Source of the DNA: Proteus columbae
Lineage (GTDB): Bacteria; Pseudomonadota; Gammaproteobacteria; Enterobacterales; Enterobacteriaceae
Length of the DNA stretch: 64,000 nucleotides
Direction of reading: 5' to 3'
Assembly (NCBI RefSeq): GCF_002777965.1
Contig: NZ_NGVR01000026.1
Location: forward strand, 52,058 to 116,057
Made by a program: the position numbers and the translations under genes. The notes under the pieces are model-generated. The model made no database searches. It was not told the DNA's origin and worked only from the letters and a program-made list of their open reading frames with translations. Below are positions 54,251 to 64,000 of the stretch, one piece after another (position 1 is the first letter of the stretch; each line of letters starts with the position of its first letter).

Positions 54251-54601
54251 ATGAAAAAAGAGTGGTATACGGCAAAGGAATTGACGGGTATAGGTGGATT
54301 ACCTAAATCACCACAAGGTGTAAATTCAAAAGCGAGACGCGAGTCTTGGCAAAAACAGAATGTAAAAAATAAGCAAGGTAGTGGTGTTGAATATCATTAT
54401 TCTTGTTTACCAGAAGAAACTTTAATTGCTCTAGAACTTTATGAGCCATTAGCACATTACAAACTAAATAAAAAAGAGGAGCCACTCGTTATCTGGGTGA
54501 AAGCATTCCAACAACTAAATGATGGTGAACAAAAAACATTAACAGAGCTGATATTGCGGGATGGTATTAGAAGTTTTTTAGAAAAAGTCGTCAATGATTA
54601 A
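54251..54601 (+). CDS. Mu-type HTH DNA-binding protein, copy 1
   Basis: A 116-residue protein whose first 60 residues (MKKEWYTAKELTGIGGLPKS, then VNSKARRESW) read as the Mu-type helix-turn-helix found at the N-terminus of MuA transposase and Mu repressor. The rest is helical and ends LILRDGIRSFLEKV. There is no transposase catalytic domain, so it is a stand-alone regulator, not a truncated MuA of normal length. It is paralogous to the next gene. Confidence 0.75.
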   Translation: MKKEWYTAKELTGIGGLPKSPQGVNSKARRESWQKQNVKNKQGSGVEYHYSCLPEETLIALELYEPLAHYKLNKKEEPLVIWVKAFQQLNDGEQKTLTELILRDGIRSFLEKVVND

Positions 54602-54683
54602 GCGATTTTAAAGAATCTATTATTGCGTTATCCGCAACAGATATCTATCTGACTAACCTCTTAGTTGAATGTGAGATGAGATC

Positions 54684-55100
54684 ATGAAAAAAGAATGGTA
54701 TACAGCGAAAGAATTAATGGGGCTTGCGGGGTTACCTAACTCACCGCAGGGAGTGAACTTGATGGCACGTCGTGAAGGATGGGAAAATCGTCGTAAACGT
54801 GGCGTACAGGGAAAAGCTGTTGAGTATTCCGTAAAAAGTCTGCCTGATGAGGTAATCAGTGTACTCGCTGCACATGAACCTCCGGCTGAGTATTTATCAA
54901 AACGTCAGGATGCCTTTTTGATTTGGGTTGAGGCCTATTATCAACTGACTAAATCAGAACGAGAAAAGATTGTGAAATTCGTACTACGTGAAGGGCTGGC
55001 AAAGCTCATTAGCTATATTGATGCGGATAATCAAGATGCTATCGAACGAGAAAATGAAGAAGTGCTCAATAAACTAAAAAGCCCACCAGAATCGACATAG
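54684..55100 (+). CDS. Mu-type HTH DNA-binding protein, copy 2
   Basis: A 138-residue paralogue of the preceding protein. It shares MKKEWYTAKEL, GLP.SPQGVN and ARRE.W, then a helical tail (VLREGLAKLISYIDADNQDA) with an acidic extension. Same domain reading: Mu-type HTH without catalytic domain. The two genes lie 82 nt apart, clearly a tandem duplication that has since diverged. It is convergent with ispB. Confidence 0.75.
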   Translation: MKKEWYTAKELMGLAGLPNSPQGVNLMARREGWENRRKRGVQGKAVEYSVKSLPDEVISVLAAHEPPAEYLSKRQDAFLIWVEAYYQLTKSEREKIVKFVLREGLAKLISYIDADNQDAIERENEEVLNKLKSPPEST

Positions 55101-55146
55101 TCGCTCTAGAGGGCTTCTTTGCATAACTAATAGGGGTTTACCAAAG

Positions 55147-56118
55147 TTATGATTGACGTTGTACAGCGACGTGAGCAAGCCCAATAAGCGCATCTTTATA
55201 CGGTGAGTCAGGTATAATTGATAAAGCTTCAATCGCTTTGTCCGCTTCTTCTTCTGCTTTTTGACGGGTATATTCCAAAGAGCCACACTGTTTCATAGTA
55301 TTTAAAACAGTATCCAATAAATGGCGGCCATTACCTTGTTCAATGGCTTGGCGAATTAATTGGGATTCTTCTTCATTGCCGTTATGCATAGCATGAAGTA
55401 ATGGCAACGTTGGTTTACCTTCATCAAGATCATCACCCGTGTTTTTACCCAACTGGCTGTTATCTGCATCATAATCAAGCAAATCGTCAATGAGCTGGAA
55501 AGCAGTCCCAAGATAACGACCATAATCTTGGAATGCTTTTTCTTGCTCAGGCGTTGCACCTGAAAGGATCGCTGATGCATGAGAAGCTGCTTCAAAGAGA
55601 CGAGCTGTTTTGCTGTAGATAACTTGCATATAGTCATCTTCAGAAATATCAGGATCGTTACAATTCATTAACTGTAAAACTTCACCTTCAGCGATCACAT
55701 TGGTGGCGCTAGACATTAATTTTAATACACGCATCGAATCAAGATCCGTCATCATTTGAAAGGATCGTGTATAAATAAAGTCGCCAACAAGTACACTGGC
55801 AGCATTTCCAAAGACAGCATTTGCCGTTTGTTTTCCTCTGCGCATATCAGATTCATCAACAACATCATCATGTAACAACGTTGCAGTATGAATAAATTCG
55901 ATAAGCGCTGCGACCGAGATATGTTTGTCACCTTGATAGTCCAATGCTCGTCCAGTGAGCACTGCGATCATTGGTCGGATCCTTTTACCACCACCACTAA
56001 TGATGTAGTAACCAAGTTGGTTTATCAAAGAAACATCTGAATTAAGCTGGTAAAGGATTGCCTCATTTACCGCAGTCATATCAGCGGATGTTAGTTTTAT
56101 AATAGATTCTAAATTCAT
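55147..56118 (-). CDS. ispB: Octaprenyl diphosphate synthase
   Basis: A 323-residue trans-prenyltransferase that makes the C40 side chain of ubiquinone and menaquinone. The first Asp-rich motif is LLHDDVVDESDMRRG and the second is LIDDLLDYDAD, with GGGKRIRPM near the N-terminus. The start is the ATG at 56118, giving the E. coli length and N-terminus; an ATG at 56142 would add eight residues. Divergent from rplU, as in E. coli. Confidence 0.96.
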   Translation of the reverse strand: MNLESIIKLTSADMTAVNEAILYQLNSDVSLINQLGYYIISGGGKRIRPMIAVLTGRALDYQGDKHISVAALIEFIHTATLLHDDVVDESDMRRGKQTANAVFGNAASVLVGDFIYTRSFQMMTDLDSMRVLKLMSSATNVIAEGEVLQLMNCNDPDISEDDYMQVIYSKTARLFEAASHASAILSGATPEQEKAFQDYGRYLGTAFQLIDDLLDYDADNSQLGKNTGDDLDEGKPTLPLLHAMHNGNEEESQLIRQAIEQGNGRHLLDTVLNTMKQCGSLEYTRQKAEEEADKAIEALSIIPDSPYKDALIGLAHVAVQRQS

Positions 56119-56278
56119 GTTTTTTCGACTTTGGCTCGCCAATGAGCGCGTTATTATTAATAAAAAATGATCATGCCATAGATTTTACTCTCTTATAATT
56201 TAGATTGTACTTTAAAAATGGCTGAAATAAATATCGTGTAAAAAACTCTTTTTTTTAACGCTAGTTTGCGATCTGTAC

Positions 56279-56307
56279 TTGTCATCGGCACTAAATTTGC
56301 GTAGAAT
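56279..56307 (+). promoter_or_regulatory. Sigma-70 promoter of rplU-rpmA
   Basis: TTGTCA at 56279-56284 and TAGAAT at 56302-56307 with an exact 17-bp spacer, followed by a GC-rich discriminator. Confidence 0.75.
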
Positions 56308-56381
56308 TCGCGCCCTATGTGAATATTTTAATTGTGCACTCAAATTATACATATTGGGAGTGTGCGGAAAGCGGAGTTTAT

Positions 56382-56693
56382 ATGTACGCGGTTTTCCAAA
56401 GTGGTGGTAAACAACACCGAGTCAGCGAAGGTCAAACTATTCGTTTAGAGAAGCTGGAAGTAGCTACTGGCGAAACAATCGAGTTTGATACTGTAATGAT
56501 GGTCGCTAATGGCGATGACATTCAAATTGGCGCTCCAATCCTTGCGGGCGTTAAAGTTAAAGCGGAAGTGGTTGCTCACGGTCGCGGCGATAAAGTTAAG
56601 ATTGTTAAGTTCCGTCGTCGTAAACATAGCCGTAAACAACAGGGCCACCGTCAGTGGTTTACTGATGTTAAAATCACTGGTATCGCTTAAGGT
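56382..56693 (+). CDS. rplU: 50S ribosomal protein L21
   Basis: A 103-residue L21, starting [18 protein letters not shown] and ending in the basic [17 protein letters not shown] segment, nearly the same as E. coli. The ATG at 56382 follows GGAG by 6 nt; the frame open to 56319 covers the leader and is rejected. First gene of rplU-rpmA. Confidence 0.97.
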
Positions 56694-56697
56694 TTAG

Positions 56698-56967
<270 letters not shown>

Positions 56968-56992
56968 TTACTGGTCCTTTAAGCACCGAGTC

Positions 56993-57025
56993 AAAAGCCC
57001 TGCAAATCTGTTGCGGGGCTTTTTA
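56993..57025 (+). terminator. Terminator after rpmA
   Basis: AAAAGCCC-GCAA and TTGC-GGGCTTTT arms with a run of T. Confidence 0.88.
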
Positions 57026-57052
57026 TATTTAAAAAAGGCCATCTCTGGGTAA

Positions 57053-58270
<1,218 letters not shown>

Positions 58271-58295
58271 TCATTATTCTGATTGTGATTAAAAT

Positions 58296-58325
58296 AAAAA
58301 ACGCCTGATTAATCAGGCGTTTTTC
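58296..58325. terminator. Bidirectional terminator between obgE and dacB
   Basis: ACGCCTGATT and AATCAGGCGT arms, perfect 10-bp inverted repeat with A-run and T-run flanks. Confidence 0.9.
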
Positions 58326-58357
58326 ATATCTATTGCTTATCTTTATCTAGTATAAAT

Positions 58358-59800
58358 CTAGCGGTTGTTATACATATCTTTATACAGATTAGTTTCAAAA
58401 CGCACTAAATAAGCGCGCCCAGCGTTGCGATTCTGTGTAGGCGGTGAATACGCTGAAACGTATTGTACAAACGCAACTTTCTGCCCATTTGCCGTGGTCA
58501 TAAAGCCTGCAAGATTGTAAACCCCTTTTAATGACCCCGTTTTGGCAGAAACTTTGCCATCAACACCCGCTTCATGAAAACCGCCGCGATATTGTAATGT
58601 ACCGTCATGCCCTGCAAGAGGAAGCATAGTGATAAAGTTTAATTCACTTTCATGTTGCCCAATATATTGAAGGACTTGCATCATGGTTGCAGGTGAAATG
58701 AGGTTATGGCGAGAAAGACCTGAACCATCAACCATTACGGTATTTCCTAAATCAATTCCGGCTTTTTGTTTTAAAATTGCGCGAGTGGCTTCTGCGCCAG
58801 AGCGCCAAGTACCTGCAACGCCATAATACTCACGACCAATGGTTCTAAATACTGTGTCTGCAATCATATTATCAGACTCTTTTAGCATGGTAGTCAGTAA
58901 GCTATGTAACGGTTTTGATTGTGTCTGCGCCAGTACAGTAACAGGCGCTTTTAGTTGAGAACGACGTTTGATATATCCATCAAGTTCAATATTAGCGCGT
59001 TGTAACTCTTCTTTTAAAATTGTACCAGCCCAATGAGCACCATCTTGAATAGAAAACATTAAAGGTACTGCATCGTCACGTTTAGGAATACAACCTGTGA
59101 TTACATAGGTATTTAAGTCACGAACAGTGACATCTAATTCACAAAAACGGGTACGAGTTGATCCTTTCTCATAAGTTTCAACTTCACTTAAAACAGTTAC
59201 AGGATAAAAAGCAGCTTTACGGATTGTGGCAATATCGCCTTCTTTGTTGCCACTTTGCAGTAAAACGGAAAAGCAGTTTTTATCAACAATTGCGGCACTA
59301 GGTGGGGCACTAAAGCATTGAGTCAGATCATTCCAAACCCAACCGGGTGCTTTGTCGTGGCTTGAAAAAGCAGAAGTATCAATCAGCAAATCACCATGTA
59401 CTTTTGTAACACCCGATTGCTTTAATATGGCAACCATTGCTCTTAATTGCTGGCGGGTTAATGTAGGATCGCCTGTAAAACGGAAGATCAAATCACCATT
59501 AAGTTGATTGTCTTTTATCTTACCTTCTGTTTCCATTGTTGTGGTGAATTGATAATTTCCACCTAGTTGAAGTAATGCGGCAAGTGCAGTCACTACTTTC
59601 TGAGTACTTGCAGGAAGTGCTAGTTGATCGGCATGATAGTTAAGATTAGGGGAAGTAGCGCCAACGGGTTGAGTGATTAAACCCACTTGTGTTCCTTCAG
59701 GAAGAAGGGATGTATAGTTTTCAACAGGTATTGCTTGGGTTGAAAAACTGATGATACTTAATGTGTATAGTATCCTTCGAAATGTTGATAGTAAGCGCAT
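58358..59800 (-). CDS. dacB: D-alanyl-D-alanine carboxypeptidase/endopeptidase PBP4
   Basis: A 480-residue periplasmic class C penicillin-binding protein that cuts peptidoglycan cross-links. Signal peptide about 1-23. Active-site motifs are SxxK (LPASTQKVVTAL, about residue 65), SxN (KESDNMIAD) and KTG (SAKTGSLKG). The large insert between SxxK and SxN is characteristic of PBP4. Divergent from greA. Confidence 0.96.
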   Translation of the reverse strand: MRLLSTFRRILYTLSIISFSTQAIPVENYTSLLPEGTQVGLITQPVGATSPNLNYHADQLALPASTQKVVTALAALLQLGGNYQFTTTMETEGKIKDNQLNGDLIFRFTGDPTLTRQQLRAMVAILKQSGVTKVHGDLLIDTSAFSSHDKAPGWVWNDLTQCFSAPPSAAIVDKNCFSVLLQSGNKEGDIATIRKAAFYPVTVLSEVETYEKGSTRTRFCELDVTVRDLNTYVITGCIPKRDDAVPLMFSIQDGAHWAGTILKEELQRANIELDGYIKRRSQLKAPVTVLAQTQSKPLHSLLTTMLKESDNMIADTVFRTIGREYYGVAGTWRSGAEATRAILKQKAGIDLGNTVMVDGSGLSRHNLISPATMMQVLQYIGQHESELNFITMLPLAGHDGTLQYRGGFHEAGVDGKVSAKTGSLKGVYNLAGFMTTANGQKVAFVQYVSAYSPPTQNRNAGRAYLVRFETNLYKDMYNNR

Positions 59801-60071
59801 AATTTCTCTATCTGTGACTATAGCGTGTAACGTTATAGTATTGATTGCCAGAGGCTAATACTAAAGGGCAATGAGGGCAAAAGTAAACGGTAACAAGCAG
59901 GATTAGCTCATTATCGGAAAAAGTCTGTTTATCTCTTTATAAAGAGAGATAAGGCGTGAAGCAATGCGTCTGTTGTGTTAGATTTAGTTTTAAGTATGGG
60001 AGGTTTAGTTTACATCCCAATAGCATGAGTTGGGAATATAATCGCGTCCCCTCATTCACCGAATATACGTA
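59801..60071. other. dacB-greA divergent region
   Basis: About 270 nt before the greA leader hairpin. It contains a perfect 14-bp palindrome CTCTTTATAAAGAG (59933-59946) inside a longer TTATCTCT...AGAGATAA inverted repeat, of unknown role. A perfect TATAAT at 60037-60042 is the probable greA -10; a well-spaced -35 is not clear. Confidence 0.5.
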
Positions 60072-60109
60072 GAGACAGGCCCAATTTAAGGTTGCCTGTG
60101 TCTTTTTTT
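60072..60109 (+). ncRNA. GraL-like attenuator/leader RNA of greA
   Basis: GACAGGC and GCCTGT-TC arms followed by seven T form an intrinsic terminator about 30 nt after the greA -10 and 100 nt before the greA start. In E. coli the greA leader makes a set of short terminated RNAs named GraL, and the same layout is seen here. Assignment is by position and structure, not by sequence search. Confidence 0.6.
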
Positions 60110-60209
60110 GTCTTGAGAAGAGTAAATAGATCCTTTTCTCTGTGTTGTTAGTATAAAAAATCAGGATGATACCTATTTTTTATTAGGAATAGTATTGAGG
60201 TATTAACAC

Positions 60210-60686
60210 ATGAATCAGATCCCTATGACAGTTCTAGGTGCAGAAAAATTACGCGAAGAGCTGGAATATTTAAAAGGTATTCGTCGTCCCGAGATCATTG
60301 CAGCTATTGCTGAAGCTCGTGAACATGGAGACTTAAAAGAAAACGCGGAATATCATGCTGCAAGAGAGCAACAAGGTTTCTGTGAAGGCCGTATACAAGA
60401 AATTGAAGCAAAATTATCAAATGCTCAAGTCATTGATATTACAAAGATGAATAACAATGGCCGTATTATTTTTGGTTCAACAGTGACACTGTTAAATGTT
60501 GAAACAGAAGAAGAGCAAACCTACCGCATTGTTGGTGATGATGAAGCGAACATTAAAGAAAACTTAATTTCTGTTAACTCACCGATTGCGCGTGGATTAA
60601 TTGGTAAAGAGTTAGATGATGTCGTTGTTATCACTACACCGGGCGGACAAGTCGAGTATGAAGTTTTAAACGTAGAATACATTTAA
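60210..60686 (+). CDS. greA: Transcription elongation factor GreA
   Basis: A 158-residue factor that rescues backtracked RNA polymerase by stimulating transcript cleavage. The N-terminal coiled coil carries the catalytic acidic tip ([20 protein letters not shown]), and the C-terminal domain is FKBP-like ([15 protein letters not shown]). Length equals E. coli GreA. Preceded by the leader terminator and followed by its own. Confidence 0.97.
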   Translation: MNQIPMTVLGAEKLREELEYLKGIRRPEIIAAIAEAREHGDLKENAEYHAAREQQGFCEGRIQEIEAKLSNAQVIDITKMNNNGRIIFGSTVTLLNVETEEEQTYRIVGDDEANIKENLISVNSPIARGLIGKELDDVVVITTPGGQVEYEVLNVEYI

Positions 60687-60738
60687 TTTATAATTTTACG
60701 TTTCTATAGAAAACTAGACTGCCATCCTGTGGTAATAT

Positions 60739-60764
60739 AAAAAAGGCCTTAAAAGGCCTTTTTT
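60739..60764. terminator. Terminator between greA and yhbY
   Basis: AAAAGGCC and GGCCTTTT arms with six-nt loop, A-run and T-run flanks, suitable for both convergent genes. Confidence 0.88.
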
Positions 60765-60807
60765 GCCATAGAGTTAGTTATGGCATTTTTATATAAAGAT
60801 ACAAGTT

Positions 60808-61104
60808 TTATTTCGGTAAAATAATCTTGCGTGCTTCTGAAGGACGATAAAGAACAAGAATTTTTCCGATAACTTGTACATTCTGTGCACCGCTTTCGCG
60901 TACAATCGCTGCCACGATCAAGTTTTTAACATCTCGATCTTCGCCTGCGATTTTGACTTTGATAAGCTCATGGTGTGCCAGAGCGAGTTCAATTTCTGCA
61001 AGAACGCCTTCAGTCAACCCGTTGTTACCAATCATAACGACTGGATTCAGGTGATGAGCGAGCCCTTTCAGGTGTTGAATTTGTTTTTTGTTAAGAGTCA
61101 TCAT
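60808..61104 (-). CDS. yhbY: RNA-binding protein YhbY (CRM domain)
   Basis: A 98-residue single CRM-domain protein associated with 50S precursors. The GxxG loop is in MIGNNGLTEGVL, with IKVKIAGEDRDVK and VQVIGKILVLYRPS following. Two adjacent ATG codons begin the frame; which is used is not clear. Divergent from rlmE. Confidence 0.94.
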   Translation of the reverse strand: MMTLNKKQIQHLKGLAHHLNPVVMIGNNGLTEGVLAEIELALAHHELIKVKIAGEDRDVKNLIVAAIVRESGAQNVQVIGKILVLYRPSEARKIILPK

Positions 61105-61246
61105 TAATTTTTGCTTTGTTGGGATTGAAAACTCGCTATTCTAACGCCATCTCTCATTTATCACCATAAAATGTCGTTAATACGGGGTTAAATGAGTGAA
61201 AGAGTAAAAATATTGATAGCTAAGTGTATGATAGTTGGAAAACGCA

Positions 61247-61876
61247 ATGGCCAATAAGAAACGTTCGGCAAGCTCTAGCCGCTGGTTACAAGAACATTTT
61301 AGTGATAAATATGTTCAGCAAGCACAAAAAAAAGGGTTTCGCTCTCGTGCTTGGTTTAAGCTGGAAGAAATTCAGCAAAGTGACAATATTTTTAAACCAG
61401 GTATGACCGTTGTCGATTTAGGGGCAGCCCCAGGAGGGTGGTCTCAATATGTTGTACAGCAGTTAGGAAGCAAAGGTCGAATTATCGCATGTGACCTTTT
61501 ACCTATGGATCCTATAGTCGGAGTCGATTTCCTTCAAGGCGATTTTCGTGATGAACTTGTGTTGAAGGCATTGCTTGATAGAGTAGGTGAAAACAAAGTC
61601 CAGGTTGTCATGTCTGACATGGCTCCAAACATGAGCGGTACACCCGCGGTCGATATCCCTCGATCCATGTATTTAGTAGAGTTAGCGCTTGATATGTGTC
61701 GTGATGTACTGGCTCCCGGGGGAAGTTTTATTGTCAAAGTGTTTCAGGGAGAGGGCTTTGATGAATACCTGGGGCAAATACGCTCCCTGTTTACGAAAGT
61801 GAAAGTTCGTAAACCAGACGCTTCGCGGTCTCGTTCTCGTGAGGTATATATTGTAGCCACAGGGCGTAAACTTTAG
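61247..61876 (+). CDS. rlmE: 23S rRNA (Um2552) methyltransferase RlmE
   Basis: A 209-residue heat-shock methyltransferase acting on U2552 in the A loop (RrmJ/FtsJ). SAM-binding motif [14 protein letters not shown]; catalytic K-D-K-E residues in [29 protein letters not shown] and [10 protein letters not shown]. The start is the ATG at 61247, giving E. coli length; upstream ATG at 61235 adds four residues. ftsH follows after 47 nt, as in E. coli. Confidence 0.96.
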   Translation: MANKKRSASSSRWLQEHFSDKYVQQAQKKGFRSRAWFKLEEIQQSDNIFKPGMTVVDLGAAPGGWSQYVVQQLGSKGRIIACDLLPMDPIVGVDFLQGDFRDELVLKALLDRVGENKVQVVMSDMAPNMSGTPAVDIPRSMYLVELALDMCRDVLAPGGSFIVKVFQGEGFDEYLGQIRSLFTKVKVRKPDASRSRSREVYIVATGRKL

Positions 61877-61923
61877 TACCCTAAAGCTATTTGTTAACAC
61901 AGTTGTAATATGAGGTTAATCCC

Positions 61924-63870
61924 TTGAGTGACATGGCGAAAAACCTGATCCTCTGGCTAGTTATTGCAGTCGTTTTGATGTCATTATTCCAGAGCTTCGG
62001 ACCCAGCGATTCGAATAGTCGTAAGGTGGATTACTCTACCTTTATCAATGAGTTAACTAATAACCAATTACGCGAGGTCAGCATAAGTGGTTATGATATT
62101 AATGTAACTAAAACAGATAACTCAAAGTACAGCACGTATATGCCTATGCGTGATGACAACCTGCTGACCACTTTAATGAACCGTAATGTAAAAGTAACGG
62201 GTGAACCACTTGAAGGCCAAAGTCTTCTGACTCAAATTTTTGTGTCTTGGTTCCCAATGCTATTACTGATTGGTCTTTGGATTTTCTTTATGCGCCAAAT
62301 GCAAGGTGGTGGCGGTAAAGGTGCGATGTCTTTTGGTAAAAGTAAGGCGCGCATGTTGACAGAAGACCAAATCAAAACAACCTTTGCTGATGTAGCGGGT
62401 TGTGATGAAGCGAAAGAAGAAGTAAGCGAATTAGTTGAGTATTTACGTGATCCGGGTCGTTTCCAGAAATTAGGGGGTAAAATCCCTAAAGGTATTCTGA
62501 TGGTAGGGCCTCCAGGTACAGGTAAAACGTTATTAGCAAAAGCCATCGCAGGTGAAGCTAAAGTCCCATTCTTTACCATTTCAGGTTCCGATTTCGTTGA
62601 AATGTTCGTGGGTGTGGGTGCTTCTCGTGTTCGTGATATGTTTGAACAAGCGAAAAAAGCAGCACCTTGTATCATCTTTATCGATGAAATCGATGCGGTT
62701 GGTCGTCAACGTGGTGCAGGTTTAGGTGGTGGTCATGACGAACGTGAACAAACACTGAACCAAATGCTAGTTGAAATGGATGGTTTCGAAGGTAATGAAG
62801 GAATTATTGTTATCGCGGCAACTAACCGTCCAGACGTGTTAGACCCAGCATTACTTCGTCCAGGCCGTTTTGACCGCCAAGTGGTTGTTGGTTTACCTGA
62901 TGTGCGTGGACGTGAGCAAATTCTTAAAGTCCATATGCGTCGTGTGCCGTTATCACCAGATGTTGATCCAGCAATTTTAGCGCGTGGTACTCCAGGTTTC
63001 TCTGGTGCTGACTTAGCTAACTTAGTTAACGAAGCTGCTTTATTTGCTGCTCGTGGTAATAAACGTGTTGTCTCAATGGTCGAGTTTGAGAAAGCGAAAG
63101 ATAAGATAATGATGGGCGCAGAGCGCCGTTCAATGGTGATGACTGAAGAACAAAAAGCATCAACCGCTTATCATGAAGCTGGTCACGCAATTATTGGCCG
63201 TTTAGTCCCTGAACATGATCCAGTGCATAAAGTGACGATTATTCCTCGCGGACGTGCATTAGGTGTGACTTTCTTCTTACCTGAAGGCGACCAAATTAGT
63301 GCGAGCCGTCAGAAGTTAGAGAGCCAAATTTCAACACTTTACGGTGGCCGTTTAGCTGAAGAAATTATCTATGGTGTAGAGCATGTTTCTACGGGTGCTT
63401 CTAATGACATCAAAGTTGCAACTAATATTGCACGTAACATGGTGACACAGTGGGGCTTCTCCGAAAAATTAGGGCCATTGCTGTACGCAGAAGAAGAAGG
63501 TGAAGTGTTCTTAGGTCGTTCTGTTGCTAAAGCACAGCATATGTCTGATGAAACCGCTCGTACAATTGACGAAGAAATTAAAGCTATCGTTGATCGTAAC
63601 TATGTTCGTGCTCGTCAGATCTTAATGGACAACCTTGATATTCTGCACTCAATGAAAGATGCACTGATGACTTATGAAACTATCGATGCGCCTCAAATTG
63701 ATGATTTAATGAATCGTCGTGATGTTCGTCCACCTGCGGGTTGGGAAGGCAATAATGGCAATAGTGGTACAACGACTACTGCCCAGCCAGCACAAACGCA
63801 TGTAGCGAGTGAGCCAAAAGACAAGCCTGAGTCAGAAAGTGATACACCTTCTGATAACAATACTCACTAA
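61924..63870 (+). CDS. ftsH: ATP-dependent zinc metalloprotease FtsH
   Basis: A 648-residue membrane-anchored AAA protease that controls LpxC and sigma-32 and degrades damaged membrane proteins. It has two membrane segments (about 8-25 and 100-123), the AAA domain with [13 protein letters not shown] (about 195), the pore motif [11 protein letters not shown] and the zinc motif HEAGH. The C-terminal tail is Asn/Thr/Pro/Ser-rich and differs from E. coli. The start is TTG at 61924: GAGG lies 8 nt before it, versus 17 nt for the ATG at 61933. The folP-glmM genes that normally follow are displaced by an insertion sequence. Confidence 0.96.
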   Translation: MSDMAKNLILWLVIAVVLMSLFQSFGPSDSNSRKVDYSTFINELTNNQLREVSISGYDINVTKTDNSKYSTYMPMRDDNLLTTLMNRNVKVTGEPLEGQSLLTQIFVSWFPMLLLIGLWIFFMRQMQGGGGKGAMSFGKSKARMLTEDQIKTTFADVAGCDEAKEEVSELVEYLRDPGRFQKLGGKIPKGILMVGPPGTGKTLLAKAIAGEAKVPFFTISGSDFVEMFVGVGASRVRDMFEQAKKAAPCIIFIDEIDAVGRQRGAGLGGGHDEREQTLNQMLVEMDGFEGNEGIIVIAATNRPDVLDPALLRPGRFDRQVVVGLPDVRGREQILKVHMRRVPLSPDVDPAILARGTPGFSGADLANLVNEAALFAARGNKRVVSMVEFEKAKDKIMMGAERRSMVMTEEQKASTAYHEAGHAIIGRLVPEHDPVHKVTIIPRGRALGVTFFLPEGDQISASRQKLESQISTLYGGRLAEEIIYGVEHVSTGASNDIKVATNIARNMVTQWGFSEKLGPLLYAEEEGEVFLGRSVAKAQHMSDETARTIDEEIKAIVDRNYVRARQILMDNLDILHSMKDALMTYETIDAPQIDDLMNRRDVRPPAGWEGNNGNSGTTTTAQPAQTHVASEPKDKPESESDTPSDNNTH

Positions 63871-63922
63871 TCCTTATCGGGTTACGCATATTGAGTAAGC
63901 TATAAATACAAACCCCAGGCTT

Positions 63923-64000
63923 TGAACTGCACCCCAAAAGTTGGACACCAACTTTGGGGTGTTTTTCTATGGCTAAATATTCTCTTGATTTTAAACTCAA
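63923..64000 (+). mobile_element. IS3-family (IS150-group) element, left end, partial
   Basis: The terminus TGAACTGCACCCC resembles the IS150 left end (TGNACTGCACCC). It is followed by a strong hairpin (ACCCCAAA-AGTTGG with CCAAC-TTTGGGGT) with a T-run, and then by the start of an OrfA-like gene. The element continues beyond the window, so its right end, target duplication and integrity cannot be seen. Confidence 0.75.
63969..64000 (+). CDS. IS150-group OrfA (transposase), first codons only
   Basis: ATG at 63969 begins MAKYSLDFKL, the usual N-terminus of the IS150-group OrfA helix-turn-helix protein (MAKYSxEFKL). Only ten codons are in the window. It lies just after the hairpin in the element's leader. 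Confidence 0.65.
   Translation, partial: MAKYSLDFKL

Noticed and set aside
54251..55100. Remnant of an integrated Mu-like prophage
   Set aside because: Only regulator-type genes are present. There is no transposase catalytic domain, MuB, or structural gene, and the reading frames are intact, so a prophage remnant is not supported beyond the shared domain.

Overview
The window is one continuous stretch of AT-rich gammaproteobacterial chromosome. Nearly every protein reads as a close relative of an Escherichia coli core gene, but base composition is much more AT-rich than E. coli. Together with the gene content this suggests Morganellaceae, most likely a Proteus species. The species cannot be decided from the sequence alone.

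Layout. (1) 1-4.7 kb: pldA-recQ-pldB-yigL, a block found near 86 min in E. coli, here without rhtB/rhtC. (2) 4.7-51.8 kb: a long block matching the E. coli 94-96 min region. It runs mscM-psd-rsgA (minus), orn, three tRNA-Gly genes, an AT-rich gap with DnaA boxes, queG (minus), tsaE-amiB-mutL-miaA-hfq-hflX-hflK-hflC, purA, nsrR-rnr-rlmB, rpsF-priB-rpsR-rplI, ytfB, fklB, cysQ, ytfJ, ytfK, ytfL, msrA, tamA-tamB-ytfP, ppa, fbp and mpl. Several genes expected from E. coli are missing (nnr, yjeT, cycA, ytfE-H, cpdB). Others are inserted: a 564-residue protein of unknown function, a zinc-starvation operon (rpmE2-rpmJ2-zinT), gabD, and a Tat-exported sulfatase. (3) 51.8-64 kb: argR/mdh, a small cluster of Mu-phage-like DNA-binding proteins, ispB, rplU-rpmA-obgE, dacB, greA, yhbY, rlmE-ftsH (the E. 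coli 71-73 min regions). The window ends inside an IS3-family (IS150-group) insertion sequence downstream of ftsH.

Functions cluster around translation and RNA metabolism (ribosomal proteins, rlmB, rlmE, rnr, orn, rsgA, hflX, obgE, hfq, miaA, tsaE, queG), envelope biogenesis (pldA, pldB, psd, mscM, amiB, tamAB, dacB, mpl, ispB), membrane proteolysis (hflKC and ftsH, in separate places) and central metabolism (purA, mdh, fbp, ppa, gabD).

The most interesting non-coding element is the gap between the tRNA-Gly genes and queG. It holds three perfect-consensus DnaA boxes and a perfect-consensus IHF site, at the place where E. coli carries the DnaA-titrating locus datA. Other regulatory structures are a Zur-type operator in front of rpmE2-rpmJ2-zinT, an S6:S18-type leader in front of rpsF, a GraL-like attenuator in front of greA, and an orphan terminator between purA and nsrR that may mark a small RNA. 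No CRISPR array, prophage or defence island is visible. This is mostly ordinary core chromosome.
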